Below, in pieces: positions 42,152-51,903 of a DNA stretch of 64,000 bases. The translations under genes and the position numbers were made by a program. The stretch covers positions 101,781 to 165,780 of the forward strand of contig NZ_JBDZDV010000007.1 in the NCBI RefSeq assembly GCF_040544485.1, in the 5' to 3' direction. The notes below the pieces were generated by a model, which had not been told where the DNA came from, did no database searches, and was given only the letters and a program-made list of their open reading frames with translations. Source of the stretch: Lacicoccus halitifaciens. Lineage in GTDB: Bacteria > Bacillota > Bacilli > Staphylococcales > Salinicoccaceae. Each line of letters opens with the position of its first letter. Within the stretch, counting starts at the first letter, position 1.

Positions 42152-43027
42152 TCAGAATCCGCGGCCGGCACCGCCGCCGCCGCCGGATCCACCGCCGAAG
42201 CCTCCGAAACCACCGCCGCCGCCGCCAAAGCCGCCACCGGAACCGAATCCGCCGCCTGACGGCGGGAACAGTACAACCGGACCACCACGGCGCCTTGCGC
42301 GTCTGTTTCTGCCTCCCGGCCCGCGCGGACCGCCCGGGCCGCCTCTGTTGGAAAACATTTTATAAAGCAGGTAGATCACACCCATGGCGAGTAAAATCCT
42401 GATGATGCTGCCGGAGAAACTCAACGCCTCCGCATCATCCTGGGGTGTCTCCCTCGTGAATTCCCCGTCGACAAAACCGTATGCATCCAGGGATTCCTGG
42501 TAGATGGCATTGTAGAGGTTCACAAGCCCTTCTTCATAATATGCATTCGCAGTGCTTTCATCCGGTGCAGCTGCTGCGTTCTGGAAACTCTCCATTGCGG
42601 TGTTGTCGATGATCCTTCCGATTTTCGCATCGTTCAAATACCCTTCGACACCGTAACCGACCTGGATGTCGATGCCGCGGTTATTGAATTCATTTCCATT
42701 GTCCAGATTCAAAAAAATCACGATACCGTTATCATGCTCTGCTTTTCCGACACCGTATTCCCTGAGTACCCTGAGCGCATAATCCTGCCTGTGCTCCTGG
42801 CCTATGGTCGGCATCGTCATCAGCAGAAGCTCAGCACCGGTGCCCTCTTCAAGATGTTCACCGAGTGCGTTCAATTCTTCAACCGTTTGGGGGCTGAGGA
42901 TATCTGCATGATCCTGTATGAAATAATTATTTGTATCGAGCTCGGGCAGTTCCTCCCGTGCCATCGCCTCCTGACTGAACAGCACAGCGAGGAATAAAGC
43001 TGCAACGACCGGCAAAAAGTGTTTCAT
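42152..43027 (-). CDS. TPM domain membrane protein with a Gly-rich tail
   Basis: A 291-residue protein with a signal peptide (MKHFLPVVAALFLAVLFSQE), an extracytoplasmic TPM domain (FIQDHADILSPQTVEELNAL, GIVIFLNLDNG, GYGVEGYLNDAKIGRI), one membrane helix near residue 210 and a C-terminal tail of Arg-Gly and then almost pure Gly/Phe/Ser ending GAGRGF. TPM proteins act in membrane protein repair or as phosphatases. Its ATG overlaps the LemA stop by one base (TGATG); TPM-LemA pairs are common. Confidence 0.87.
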   Translation of the reverse strand: MKHFLPVVAALFLAVLFSQEAMAREELPELDTNNYFIQDHADILSPQTVEELNALGEHLEEGTGAELLLMTMPTIGQEHRQDYALRVLREYGVGKAEHDNGIVIFLNLDNGNEFNNRGIDIQVGYGVEGYLNDAKIGRIIDNTAMESFQNAAAAPDESTANAYYEEGLVNLYNAIYQESLDAYGFVDGEFTRETPQDDAEALSFSGSIIRILLAMGVIYLLYKMFSNRGGPGGPRGPGGRNRRARRRGGPVVLFPPSGGGFGSGGGFGGGGGGFGGFGGGSGGGGGAGRGF

Positions 43028-43620
43028 CACTCATCACCGGACTCGTCCCCGCCTGAGTCGAAGTTCACTTCAGGCACCTCTTGGCTCTCCTCATCCGCCT
43101 CGAAGTACGGTTTTTCCTCAAATCCGAATATCCCGGCAATCATGTTCCCCGGGAATGTCCTGACATTCCTGTTGAAAGCCTGGACGGTGGAGTTGTAATC
43201 CTGCCTTGCCACGGCAATCCTGTTCTCCGCACCGGCAAGCTCGTCACGCAGGCCCGTGAACTGTTCACTCGCCTGCAATTCAGGGTAATCCTCTGCGACC
43301 GCAATCAGCCTGGATAGGGCGGAACGCATTTCCGTATCCGCTTCAGAAACTTCTGACATGTCATCCGCATTCGTGATATTGCTTCTCGCTTCCGCGATGT
43401 CAGTGAAGATTTCCTGCTCAAGGTCTGCATATTCCTGAACAGTGCTGACCAGGTTCGGAATCAAATCCCCACGCCGCTGCAGCTGGGTCTGGATATTCGA
43501 TTCGGCCTGCAGCACATCTTCATCCAGGTTGACCAGTGTGTTGTATCTCGGAACGACAAGAATCGCAAAAATGATGATCAAACCAACAATGATCCCTATG
43601 GGTAATAATAATTTCCTCAT
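43027..43620 (-). CDS. lemA: LemA family protein
   Basis: A 197-residue protein with an N-terminal membrane helix (about 5-25) and a helical LemA domain: YNTLVNLDEDVLQAESNIQT, QLQRRGDLIPNLVSTVQEYA and RQDYNSTVQAFNRNVRTFPG. Its function is not settled; the TPM partner suggests a shared role in the envelope. Confidence 0.93.
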   Translation of the reverse strand: MRKLLLPIGIIVGLIIIFAILVVPRYNTLVNLDEDVLQAESNIQTQLQRRGDLIPNLVSTVQEYADLEQEIFTDIAEARSNITNADDMSEVSEADTEMRSALSRLIAVAEDYPELQASEQFTGLRDELAGAENRIAVARQDYNSTVQAFNRNVRTFPGNMIAGIFGFEEKPYFEADEESQEVPEVNFDSGGDESGDE

Positions 43621-43678
43621 CTTCTCTTCCTCTTTCTTTTAATCTCTTACTATATGGATTATACATTAAAATAATGGT

Positions 43679-45106
43679 TCACTCATCTTCCAGCACCTTC
43701 TCACCGGCCGAGATGATTTTCTTCAGCACTTCGATACGTGCGTATCTTTTGTCGTTGCCGGGGATGATATGCCAGGGTGCATAATCGGTATCCGTCTTTT
43801 TGATCATATCTTCACTCGCTTCCAGATACCGATCCCATTTTTCCCTGTTCCTCCAATCCTCACTGGTGATTTTCCACTGCTTTTCAATGTTGTTTTCACG
43901 CTTTTCAAATCGTTTGAGCTGTTCATCCTTATCCAGGGATAAGAAGAATTTCAGGATGACCGCCCCGGAATTGTAGAGGGATTTCTCAAAGTCCTTAATT
44001 TCATCATACGCCTGCGTCCACTCCTTCTGGCTCGCAAACCCCTCGACCCGTTCCACGAGCACCCTGCCGTACCAGCTCCTGTCGAAGAATCCGATATGCC
44101 CGCTGCGCGGTATGCTCGTCGCAAAGCGCCATAAGTAGTGATGTGCAAGTTCCATGTCGGTCGGTGCACTGATTGCATTGACCGTATAGCCCGTCGGGTC
44201 GAGCCTTTCCCGTGTCCGTTTGATGTTGCCGCCCTTGCCGGCTGCATCCATCCCTTCATATACGAGGATCAGGGGAATCTTATGCTGATACAGCCGGAAC
44301 TGGAGTTCACGCATTTTCAACTGCAGGTCCGGCAGTATATCCTTATACTCGGATTTTTTTATCTTCTCCTTTTCAAAATCGAAAGTGAAGAGCTCCGTCT
44401 CGAAATAACGCGTGAAGTCACTGACGATTCTCGGGACGGGTGTCGTGTTCTCTTTCTCAATCCTTGCCTCCAGTTTTTCAATGATTGTGGAGAACATCGT
44501 ATTGATCGCTTCATTTTTATTTTCAAAGTCGATTTCGGTCCATGGGATGAGCTGATCTTCTTCCACGAAGTCCTGCATCTCTTCCTCATAATCGAAGAGC
44601 TCAAGGTTTTCTTCAAATTCCTCCGCCTTCCATTTGAGGACCGGGTTTTCCTTCAGCTTTTCCAGATGCCTCTGCCTGACTTCCTCAGAAGTATTGACAT
44701 AAAATTTCAGGACTTCATAACCATTGTTGTGGAGCATCTTTTCGAAATTCTGCATATCTTCTGCGATTTCACTGTAATCCACCGCAACGTTCTCGGTGAT
44801 ACCCGCTTCCTTATACTCTATATACTGGGCATACCAGCTTCTGAAATGGATGTTGATGTCCCCGGCCTTCGGCAGGTGGTTCCAGAAGCGCTGCATGAAG
44901 GGATAACGCAGGTCGATCCCCCTTGCCGGCCTCGTCGCTATGAAATCCGTATATTTCGCATCAAGTGCCATATACAGTGCGTTCGACAATCTGGATTTGC
45001 CTGATGCCGGCGGTCCTTCTATTATGATCATGACCGGAATTTCCATATCATGGGTCTTTCTTGTCACTTCACCTAATTGATATTCCAATTCTTCATCTAT
45101 TTCCAT
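43679..45106 (-). CDS. pap: polyphosphate:AMP phosphotransferase (two-domain PPK2)
   Basis: A 475-residue protein with two PPK2 domains in tandem. The C-terminal one is canonical (VYEGMDAAGKGGNIKRTRER, then DRSWYGRVLVERVEGF). The N-terminal one has a variant P-loop, IEGPPASGKSRLSN, and FRSWYAQYIEYKE instead of the DRSWY segment. This fused class uses polyphosphate to phosphorylate AMP to ADP. ATG 45106 follows AAAGGTG by a few bases. Confidence 0.88.
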   Translation of the reverse strand: MEIDEELEYQLGEVTRKTHDMEIPVMIIIEGPPASGKSRLSNALYMALDAKYTDFIATRPARGIDLRYPFMQRFWNHLPKAGDINIHFRSWYAQYIEYKEAGITENVAVDYSEIAEDMQNFEKMLHNNGYEVLKFYVNTSEEVRQRHLEKLKENPVLKWKAEEFEENLELFDYEEEMQDFVEEDQLIPWTEIDFENKNEAINTMFSTIIEKLEARIEKENTTPVPRIVSDFTRYFETELFTFDFEKEKIKKSEYKDILPDLQLKMRELQFRLYQHKIPLILVYEGMDAAGKGGNIKRTRERLDPTGYTVNAISAPTDMELAHHYLWRFATSIPRSGHIGFFDRSWYGRVLVERVEGFASQKEWTQAYDEIKDFEKSLYNSGAVILKFFLSLDKDEQLKRFEKRENNIEKQWKITSEDWRNREKWDRYLEASEDMIKKTDTDYAPWHIIPGNDKRYARIEVLKKIISAGEKVLEDE

Positions 45107-45252
45107 ATTCACCTTTCCCCCTGTCTTTCTGTATTCATCTCTTTACTCTACCCGAAAATGATGGGTTTAATGAGCACCCCGCCTTCAAATTTTAGATTGT
45201 CATGTATGGGTGTGATAGAATTATTCATGACTAACAATAAGGGGGAAACAGA

Positions 45253-46950
45253 ATGGTCACGAAGTTCCATGAATATAAATATGAAAGACCCGATTTACAG
45301 CAAATCTCAAAAGAAGTATCGGAACTGATCGAAAAGTTCAACGCGGCGGACAGCGCAAAAGCCCAGAGCAGGGTCGTGGATGAACTCAATAAGATCTTCA
45401 ACCACCTGGATACGATGGAGACACTCGCAAATATACGTGCAAGCATAGACACCAAAGATGAGTTCTATGATACGGAAAGGAACTTCTTTGATGAATACGG
45501 TCCGGTCATAACTGAAATAAACAACAAGTACTATGATGCGATATTGAACAGTGATTTCCGGTTCGAGCTGGAAGATCTGTACGGCAGACAGCTTTTCGCA
45601 CTTGCTGAAAATGAGCTGAAGAGTTACGATTCATCGATCAAGGAGCTGGTGCAGGAAGAGAACCGTCTTTCCACCAGATACTCGAAGCTTCTGGCTTCGG
45701 CAGAGATAGAATTCGACGGTAAAGTATTGAACTTATCCGAATTTGGTCCATATATGCAGGATCCCGACCGCAGCACCCGAAAAGAGGCCACACTCGCCAT
45801 CCAGGGATTCATGGGGGATAACCTGGATGAGATTGATGATATTTATGACAGGCTCGTCAAGACGCGGGATAAAATCGCCAAAACGCTTGGTTACGAGGAT
45901 TTCGTCGAACTCGGATATGTCAGGATGAACAGGATCGACTACGACCGTGACATGGTCGAGAAGTTCAGAAACCAGGTTGCGGAGTACGTGGTACCCCTCG
46001 TCACGAAGCTGAAGGAACGCCAGCGCCGCCGCATCGGCCTCACGGAATTGAAATCATACGACGAATCGTTCGATTTCCTCACCGGCAATGCCACGCCGAA
46101 AGGCGACACTGAGGATATAATGGATAATGGGGCAAAGATGTATAAGGAACTGTCTTCGGAAACGGATGAATTCTACACCTTCATGACCGAGCGTGAATTA
46201 TTCGATGTGGAAGCGAAGAAAGGCAAGGAAGGCGGCGGCTACTGCACGTTCATCCCCGAATATAATTCGCCTTTCATATTCTCGAACTTCAACGGCACAC
46301 TGGATGATGTGACCGTTCTGACACATGAAGCGGGACATGCATTCCAGACGTATATGTCACGCTTTGATGTGCCTGAATATCAGTTCCCGACACTTGAATC
46401 TGCGGAAATCCATTCGATGAGCATGGAATATTTCACTTATCCGTGGATGGATCTGTTCTTTGAAGAAGATACGGATAAATTCAAGTTTTCCCATATGGCG
46501 GACAATATATCGTTCCTCCCTTACGGTGTGGCGATTGATGAATTCCAGCACATCGTCTATGAGAATCCGGAAATGACACCGGCAGAACGCCGCAATGAGT
46601 GGAAGAAGCTCGAGGAAAAATATTTGCCGCACAGGGACTACGATGGCATCGAACCCCTTGTGGACGGCTCATTCTGGCATCGTCAAATCCATGTCTTCGG
46701 CGATCCGTTCTATTATATCGACTACACGCTGGCACAAGTCTGTGCCCTCCAGTTCTGGAAACGTGCAAATGAAGACTTTGAAGCAGCATGGAAAGATTAT
46801 GTGGCGCTGTGCAAGCTCGGCGGGTCACTCCCGTTCAACGCGCTAGTCAGTATGGCAGGACTCAGGTCGCCATTCGAGGAAGGCAGCCTGAAAGAGGTCA
46901 TCGAGGAGGCCGGCCGTTATCTGGACGCGATAGATGATACGAAACTTTAA
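45253..46950 (+). CDS. M3 family oligoendopeptidase
   Basis: A 565-residue zinc peptidase. The metal site is LTHEAGHAFQTYM (HExxH, about residues 358-362), with the third ligand in TLESAEIHSMSMEYF. It digests short peptides in the cytoplasm and belongs to the oligoendopeptidase F-like group by length. AAGGGGGAAA precedes the ATG. Monocistronic. Confidence 0.92.
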   Translation: MVTKFHEYKYERPDLQQISKEVSELIEKFNAADSAKAQSRVVDELNKIFNHLDTMETLANIRASIDTKDEFYDTERNFFDEYGPVITEINNKYYDAILNSDFRFELEDLYGRQLFALAENELKSYDSSIKELVQEENRLSTRYSKLLASAEIEFDGKVLNLSEFGPYMQDPDRSTRKEATLAIQGFMGDNLDEIDDIYDRLVKTRDKIAKTLGYEDFVELGYVRMNRIDYDRDMVEKFRNQVAEYVVPLVTKLKERQRRRIGLTELKSYDESFDFLTGNATPKGDTEDIMDNGAKMYKELSSETDEFYTFMTERELFDVEAKKGKEGGGYCTFIPEYNSPFIFSNFNGTLDDVTVLTHEAGHAFQTYMSRFDVPEYQFPTLESAEIHSMSMEYFTYPWMDLFFEEDTDKFKFSHMADNISFLPYGVAIDEFQHIVYENPEMTPAERRNEWKKLEEKYLPHRDYDGIEPLVDGSFWHRQIHVFGDPFYYIDYTLAQVCALQFWKRANEDFEAAWKDYVALCKLGGSLPFNALVSMAGLRSPFEEGSLKEVIEEAGRYLDAIDDTKL

Positions 46951-46971
46951 TTAATACCGTCTCTGAATGAA

Positions 46972-47015
46972 AAAAGAACGGGTGCTCCCCTGCCGGGAAG
47001 CGCCCGTTCTTTTGT
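46972..47015. terminator. bidirectional terminator (peptidase / LPXTG gene)
   Basis: AAAAGAACGGGTGCT pairs with AGCGCCCGTTCTTTT through one G-T pair, extended by CCC/GGG near the loop. Confidence 0.88.
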
Positions 47016-47023
47016 TGATCAAG

Positions 47024-48166
47024 TTATTCCTGCCGCGGCCTTTTGGTCATGAAGAACAGGATGGTGCCCGCTGCAATCAGCATAATGCTGTATAAGTAAT
47101 TATAATTGCTCGCTTCACCAGTGTTCGGTAATACATCACGGTCCGATGAAGTGATGCCGGATTCATTCTTTATTTCTTCTTCAAGTTCCAATACATCCTC
47201 TTCGGATACTTCATCCTCTTCAAGGATTTTCGAAGTCATGATGCGGTTGACCCTTTTATCGAGGAGTGCCAGGGACTCATCCGATTCTCCCGGGCTGAAA
47301 CTGATTCCGCTTAAAATATCCCCGTAATCATAACGGTGGAGCTTTTTCCCTGCCGTGCCGGCACGGTCTTCGTACAATACTTCTTCAGTCCCTGAATCAC
47401 CGTATCCCCCGGTATTCCAGCTGCCGGCCTCCTCAGGCTGCTCTGCGGACGGTTCTTCATAATGATAGTCGTAGCTCTCCAAAGCTTCACTCTGTTCTTC
47501 TTCGACAGGCTGGTCGTATGTGAAATCGTCTTCCTGTGCCGGCTGATACTGTTCCGGCTGGCCGGTCTCAACATGATCTTCCGATTCTTCAAACACAGGG
47601 TCTTCATTGATGCCGTTCCCCACATCGCCACCATCATCGGGTTCCCCGATAAGATTCTCTTCTCCCCCACCGGTGAGGTCCTCTGTTTCGTTTTCAGCCC
47701 CTTCACCGGAGTCCCCGGGTTCTTCAGCGACAGGTTCCTTGGCCTGAGGTTCCTCAATTACAGGATCCTGAACTGCAGGGTCTTCTGCCGGGTCTTCCAC
47801 TATCGGCTCTTCAGGTCCTTCAACCTCAACCGGAAGCGGCTCTTCCCCGGTCGCTTCAAACGTCTCTATTTCCTGCTCGACACCATCGGCTGGTTGCAGT
47901 ATCGCTTCATCTTCAGATGCACGTGGTGTTTCTGCAGGTGCATCATCCACCGCTTCCTCCGGTGCGGTTCCTGCTTCGTTCTGGCCCCCTGCCACTGATT
48001 CATTCTCATCCGACGGTGCATCTCCACCGTCATCTATATCATTTTCTTCCTGATAGCTTTCATCTATATCTTCATTTGCATCAGCAATGTGGTCATTTGC
48101 CGAGTTGAAAAGTGTTGATGTGATGAGTATGGATATCAACGTGATTTTCAAGTGCTTTTTGTTCAT
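47024..48166 (-). CDS. LPXTG-type cell-wall-anchored acidic protein
   Basis: A 380-residue surface protein: signal peptide (KHLKITLISILITSTLFNSA), a long disordered region very rich in Glu, Asp, Pro and Gly with imperfect EEP-type repeats (EGPEEPIVEDPAEDPAVQDP), then the sortase signal LPNTG, a membrane helix (YLYSIMLIAAGTILFFM) and a basic tail (TKRPRQ). No adhesive domain is recognisable; a stalk or a polyanionic coat is plausible. Monocistronic; 48167-48376 holds its upstream region and the next terminator, and I see no clear operator. Confidence 0.88.
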   Translation of the reverse strand: MNKKHLKITLISILITSTLFNSANDHIADANEDIDESYQEENDIDDGGDAPSDENESVAGGQNEAGTAPEEAVDDAPAETPRASEDEAILQPADGVEQEIETFEATGEEPLPVEVEGPEEPIVEDPAEDPAVQDPVIEEPQAKEPVAEEPGDSGEGAENETEDLTGGGEENLIGEPDDGGDVGNGINEDPVFEESEDHVETGQPEQYQPAQEDDFTYDQPVEEEQSEALESYDYHYEEPSAEQPEEAGSWNTGGYGDSGTEEVLYEDRAGTAGKKLHRYDYGDILSGISFSPGESDESLALLDKRVNRIMTSKILEEDEVSEEDVLELEEEIKNESGITSSDRDVLPNTGEASNYNYLYSIMLIAAGTILFFMTKRPRQE

Positions 48167-48345
48167 AGCTTTCCCTCCATACTTTCAAACATGTATATAC
48201 TGTTCAAAATGCTTAAACTCAGTATATAGAATATGCATATACGTATCTACATAATTTGAAAGATGTAACACACCCTTAATACAACCCGTCTTATGTTTCA
48301 ATTTCATTTCAATAGATATATTTTGTAATATTTGGCGCAAATAAA

Positions 48346-48371
48346 AAAGAGGGGGTGTCATCCACCCTCTC
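48346..48371 (-). terminator. terminator after the MurR/RpiR gene
   Basis: AGAGGGTG gatga CACCCCCTCT (with a two-base bulge), followed by T6 on the minus strand. Confidence 0.75.
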
Positions 48372-48376
48372 CTTCA

Positions 48377-49213
48377 TTAATGTGTAGCATCATATGTTTT
48401 CATAATGGTATCGTAGGCCGAGCTCCCGAGTTCCCGGCATACATAGAAGAATAAAACGTCGCATATCACCAGCTGTGCGATTCTGCTCGTCATATTCATA
48501 TACTGGATATTCGTTTCTTCTTCCGTGATTTCAATCGCAAGATCGGAATGCCTTTTTGCGATAGAAGCATGATTCTGTGTGAGGATCACGATCTTTATGC
48601 CCAGCGCTTTTGCCTTCTTGACGACCTCTATGACTTCCGCCGTCTTGCCGGATAAGGTGATGACGAATAAAACATCGTTTTCCCTGGCATTGGACAAGCG
48701 AGTCAGGCACAGGTACTTATCCGCGGTGAAAAATGCATTGACATTCACCCTGTGGAGTTTCTGCTCTATATCATGGCCGACATTTGCCGAGTCACCGACG
48801 CCGAAGATGAAAGTGTTATCCGCCTTCAGGATCAGATGTGCCGCTTCCTCCATCACATCACGGCTGACGATCTTCTCGGTGTTATACAGTGCCTGGATCG
48901 TGTTTTTGAACACCTTGTCGAATATATCCCTGTGATTATCCGCTTCAAGGTCGATAACCCTGGAGATCTTCTCTTTTTCCAGTGTATGTAATTCCTTCGC
49001 CAATTCGACTTTCAATTCTTTGATCCCTGCAAGCCCGACCCTCTTAGCAAAACGGACGATTGCCGCATCACTTGTGTTGCTGTTGAAAGCAATGTCCTTC
49101 ACTGGCATATTGATGATCTTCCTTGGATTCTCCAGGATGAAATTTGCGATTCTCTGTTCCACCGGCGTCATATATTCCTGTCTTTTGTTGATCTGGCTCA
49201 GTACCGAAAACAT
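48377..49213 (-). CDS. MurR/RpiR family transcriptional regulator
   Basis: A 278-residue regulator: N-terminal HTH_6 domain (MTPVEQRIANFILENPRKII, SDAAIVRFAKRVGLAGIKEL) and a C-terminal SIS sugar-phosphate domain (FIFGVGDSANVGHDIEQKL, VLFVITLSGKTAEVIEVVKK). Such proteins sense phosphosugars. GGAGG lies seven bases before ATG 49213, so the eight residues upstream are dropped. It follows the GH32-like gene on the same strand (122-bp gap) and may regulate it. Confidence 0.9.
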   Translation of the reverse strand: MFSVLSQINKRQEYMTPVEQRIANFILENPRKIINMPVKDIAFNSNTSDAAIVRFAKRVGLAGIKELKVELAKELHTLEKEKISRVIDLEADNHRDIFDKVFKNTIQALYNTEKIVSRDVMEEAAHLILKADNTFIFGVGDSANVGHDIEQKLHRVNVNAFFTADKYLCLTRLSNARENDVLFVITLSGKTAEVIEVVKKAKALGIKIVILTQNHASIAKRHSDLAIEITEEETNIQYMNMTSRIAQLVICDVLFFYVCRELGSSAYDTIMKTYDATH

Positions 49214-49335
49214 ATTTTTTCCTCCAAACTTATTCAATCCGTCACACTCAGAAAATATTTAAGCAATTATAACATGGTTTGGACCGCTTTATTATAATTT
49301 AACAAATTATTACTGAATTTTACATATTTCAGCTT

Positions 49336-50835
49336 TTAATTTTGATATATTATTTCTTCATGCGGCAAAGGTTTCAAATCATAGCGCGTCAAATTAACGT
49401 AGCACTGCCCGCTCTGGGTGGCCAGTTCAACACCGATGGCATCTTTTTCGGGGAAGATTCTCGCAGACATCACTGCCGCGCCGTCATTGATGAAGATTTC
49501 GATACTGGAAATATCCATGAAGATCTGCAGCTTATACAGCGGCTCCTTCAACCGGACGGAACGGTCGAACTCCTCCACCCCTTCCGGCTGCTCACCGCTG
49601 AAAGAAGTGTCCAGTGTGAATTTCTGCTCTTTCACCTCATAAATCAGGCGTGTCTCATCCCTTTTCCCCACCCGGAGATGGAGGTATATTTCAGAGGCAT
49701 CATATTCGTTGAAATCGACTATAAGCTCGTAGGCATCTCCGTAAAAATCCCTCATCCGCTTATTATAATGTTTGAAATAGCCGAGGGCAGTCACTTCATC
49801 CGCCCTCAGCTCCCGGAGGTCCGGGTGCGGCATCTGCCGAAGTACATCACCTTCGGCCTCCAGTATACGCGGGACGCTCAATGTGTGTCTGACATGGAAG
49901 TGTTCATCCGGATACGTGGTGGTCGGCATTCCGAGTGTCCCGATCATCACCCGGCGGCCGGCCTTGTCAGTGAATATCCGGGGTGCATAAAAATCAAAAC
50001 CTGCGTCGAATTCACGGAACTCACCGTGGGTCATCACCGCATCCTCAAAATTGATCGAGCCGATCATATAACCCGCCTGGTAATTGTTCCTGAAGAAGTC
50101 ACCGTACCGGTCGACGCCCTGGGGACAGAATACGAGCACATCCCGGCCATCCGCCGTGAAATGTCCCGGATACTCCCAGAGCCACCCGAACTCATCGAAT
50201 CCTGTATCAAGGTCGCCCATATGATTGAAGGTGGATGATTCGTCGGCACCAAAGACCGCGATGCGTCCCCTGCCATCTCTTGTCTCTGTACCGATGAGCA
50301 TGTAATACCTGCCCTCTGACACCACCATGGCCGGATCCTTCATCTGCCTGTAATATGGTTCAAAGCCTTCAACCAATGGCACGGTATGCTTCTTCAGCTT
50401 GTAATCCGGATCCATGACAGCCGCAAGCACTTTATATGTGGACTTCCCCCGGGTATCGGCGCGGCCCACGTAGAAGAGGTGGTTTTCTTCATTGATATGT
50501 ACAGCGGAGCCCGCTGACAGCCCCCCGCTGTCGAACAGTGTGTCCGGTTTGAGTTTCACTCCTGCATTATCAAATACCGCAAGGTTTTTCGAGGTCACAT
50601 GGTACCAGTACTGTTCGTCCTCATCAAGCAGCGGAAGCCATGTATAAAACAGATGATAAAAACCACCGGCTGCATCATAAAATATTGCAGCAGGTGCATT
50701 TAAAGCGCCAAAAACACTCTCTATATGGTATTTTTGGCGCCACGGGCTGTTTTTGACATGTTCAATATACGAATTTAGATCTTCATGGCTCAAAGTTTCC
50801 AACGCCTTCAACTGAATATCTTCATGTCTGTCCAC
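49336..50835 (-). CDS. GH32-like protein (sucrose-6-phosphate hydrolase family) lacking the nucleophile
   Basis: A 499-residue protein with the five-bladed propeller and C-terminal beta-sandwich of GH32. SPWRQKYHIES aligns with the lead-in to the WMNDPNG box of invertases, but the box itself reads GALNAPAAIFYD (Asn46-Ala47-Pro48-Ala49-Ala50), so the nucleophilic Asp is Ala. The stabilising Asp (MKDPAMV, Asp167) and the acid/base Glu (WEYPGHF, Glu221) remain. The codons AAT GCA CCT are clear in the DNA and the frame is intact, so this is not a decaying gene. It may bind fructosides without cutting them, or use another mechanism. Confidence 0.8.
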   Translation of the reverse strand: MDRHEDIQLKALETLSHEDLNSYIEHVKNSPWRQKYHIESVFGALNAPAAIFYDAAGGFYHLFYTWLPLLDEDEQYWYHVTSKNLAVFDNAGVKLKPDTLFDSGGLSAGSAVHINEENHLFYVGRADTRGKSTYKVLAAVMDPDYKLKKHTVPLVEGFEPYYRQMKDPAMVVSEGRYYMLIGTETRDGRGRIAVFGADESSTFNHMGDLDTGFDEFGWLWEYPGHFTADGRDVLVFCPQGVDRYGDFFRNNYQAGYMIGSINFEDAVMTHGEFREFDAGFDFYAPRIFTDKAGRRVMIGTLGMPTTTYPDEHFHVRHTLSVPRILEAEGDVLRQMPHPDLRELRADEVTALGYFKHYNKRMRDFYGDAYELIVDFNEYDASEIYLHLRVGKRDETRLIYEVKEQKFTLDTSFSGEQPEGVEEFDRSVRLKEPLYKLQIFMDISSIEIFINDGAAVMSARIFPEKDAIGVELATQSGQCYVNLTRYDLKPLPHEEIIYQN

Positions 50836-50846
50836 CCGGTTCCCCC

Positions 50847-51608
50847 CTAGTCTTCGTTCAATGATTCTTCCAATGCCTTCTCTTCAGCCTTCAAATATCT
50901 TTTATAGCCGTATTTAGAAATGACGATACTGAGCTCATACAGTAAAATCATCGGTATGGTCAAGAGTATATGTGTCATGAAGTCCGGCGGCGCAATGATT
51001 GCAGCAATGATGAAGAGTATGAAGTAAGCATATTTCCTGTTCTTCTTCAGCACCATAGGTGTGATGATGCCGAGCTGTGTCAGGAACAATACGAGGATCG
51101 GCATCTGGAATATGAGACCGAAAGGCAGCACTGTACGGAACAGGAAGCCGAAGTACTGGTTGATCCCGATTGTGGTGGCAATGCCCATCTGTTCCGAGAG
51201 GTCGAATGTGAAATGGACGATGTAGGGCACGACGATGAAGTAGCTGAATGCCATGCCGACAAGCATCAGGATCATCACTATCGGGATATAGCTCAAGGTG
51301 AGCTTCTGTTCATTGCTGTAAAGCCCCGGCGAGATGAATGCCCAGAGCTGGTAAAGTATCACAGGGAGGATGACCACAAAAGCGATGATCACGATGACCA
51401 TCAAGTATATTTTAATCGGATCGGCAACCTGGAAGGCATGCATCTGTATATTGGCCGTCCAGGGTGCGTTCTGCATTTGATAAATTAAAGGTTGGGATAA
51501 AAAAAAGCCGACAATCAATGCAGCAACAAAAAAATACATTACGATGAGCAGCCGCTTCCTCAGCTCATCCAAATGCTCCATGACGTCTTTCTTTTCATCA
51601 TTGTGCAT
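50847..51608 (-). CDS. tatC: Sec-independent translocase subunit TatC
   Basis: A 253-residue, six-helix membrane receptor for twin-arginine signal peptides (MEHLDELRKRLLIVMYFFVA, YSNEQKLTLSYIPIVMIL, FGLIFQMPILVLFLTQLG, PPDFMTHILLTIPMILLYEL). ATG 51608 follows GAGGTG by nine bases; the upstream GTG lies within that site. Paired with tatA 44 bp upstream. Confidence 0.96.
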   Translation of the reverse strand: MHNDEKKDVMEHLDELRKRLLIVMYFFVAALIVGFFLSQPLIYQMQNAPWTANIQMHAFQVADPIKIYLMVIVIIAFVVILPVILYQLWAFISPGLYSNEQKLTLSYIPIVMILMLVGMAFSYFIVVPYIVHFTFDLSEQMGIATTIGINQYFGFLFRTVLPFGLIFQMPILVLFLTQLGIITPMVLKKNRKYAYFILFIIAAIIAPPDFMTHILLTIPMILLYELSIVISKYGYKRYLKAEEKALEESLNED

Positions 51609-51652
51609 AATCAAGGTCACCTCTTAAAAAAAGGTGGCTTCCGCCACCACTG

Positions 51653-51889
51653 TTATTTCGTATCAGATTCAATTTTCTTCGGTTCTTTCTTCTTTTCTTC
51701 TTCTTCGTCATCATCATCCGCAAGCCCTCTGGTCGCATCCTTGAACTCTTTTAATGTGGACCCGACTGCGCGTCCGAACTGCGGTAATTTCTTCGGCCCG
51801 AATATGATCAGGGCCACTACTGCGATGACGATCAGACTCACCGGTCCGACGGCCATCATCAATGTTGATGGTAATAAAAATGTAAGCAT
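51653..51889 (-). CDS. tatA: Sec-independent translocase subunit TatA
   Basis: A 78-residue protein: membrane helix (VSLIVIAVVALIIF), the FGPKKLPQFGRAVGSTLKEF hinge and amphipathic helix, and a very acidic then lysine-rich tail. It forms the export pore with TatC. No Tat substrate is obvious nearby. Confidence 0.95.
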   Translation of the reverse strand: MLTFLLPSTLMMAVGPVSLIVIAVVALIIFGPKKLPQFGRAVGSTLKEFKDATRGLADDDDEEEEKKKEPKKIESDTK

Positions 51890-51903
51890 GCTGTATTCGC
51901 CTC

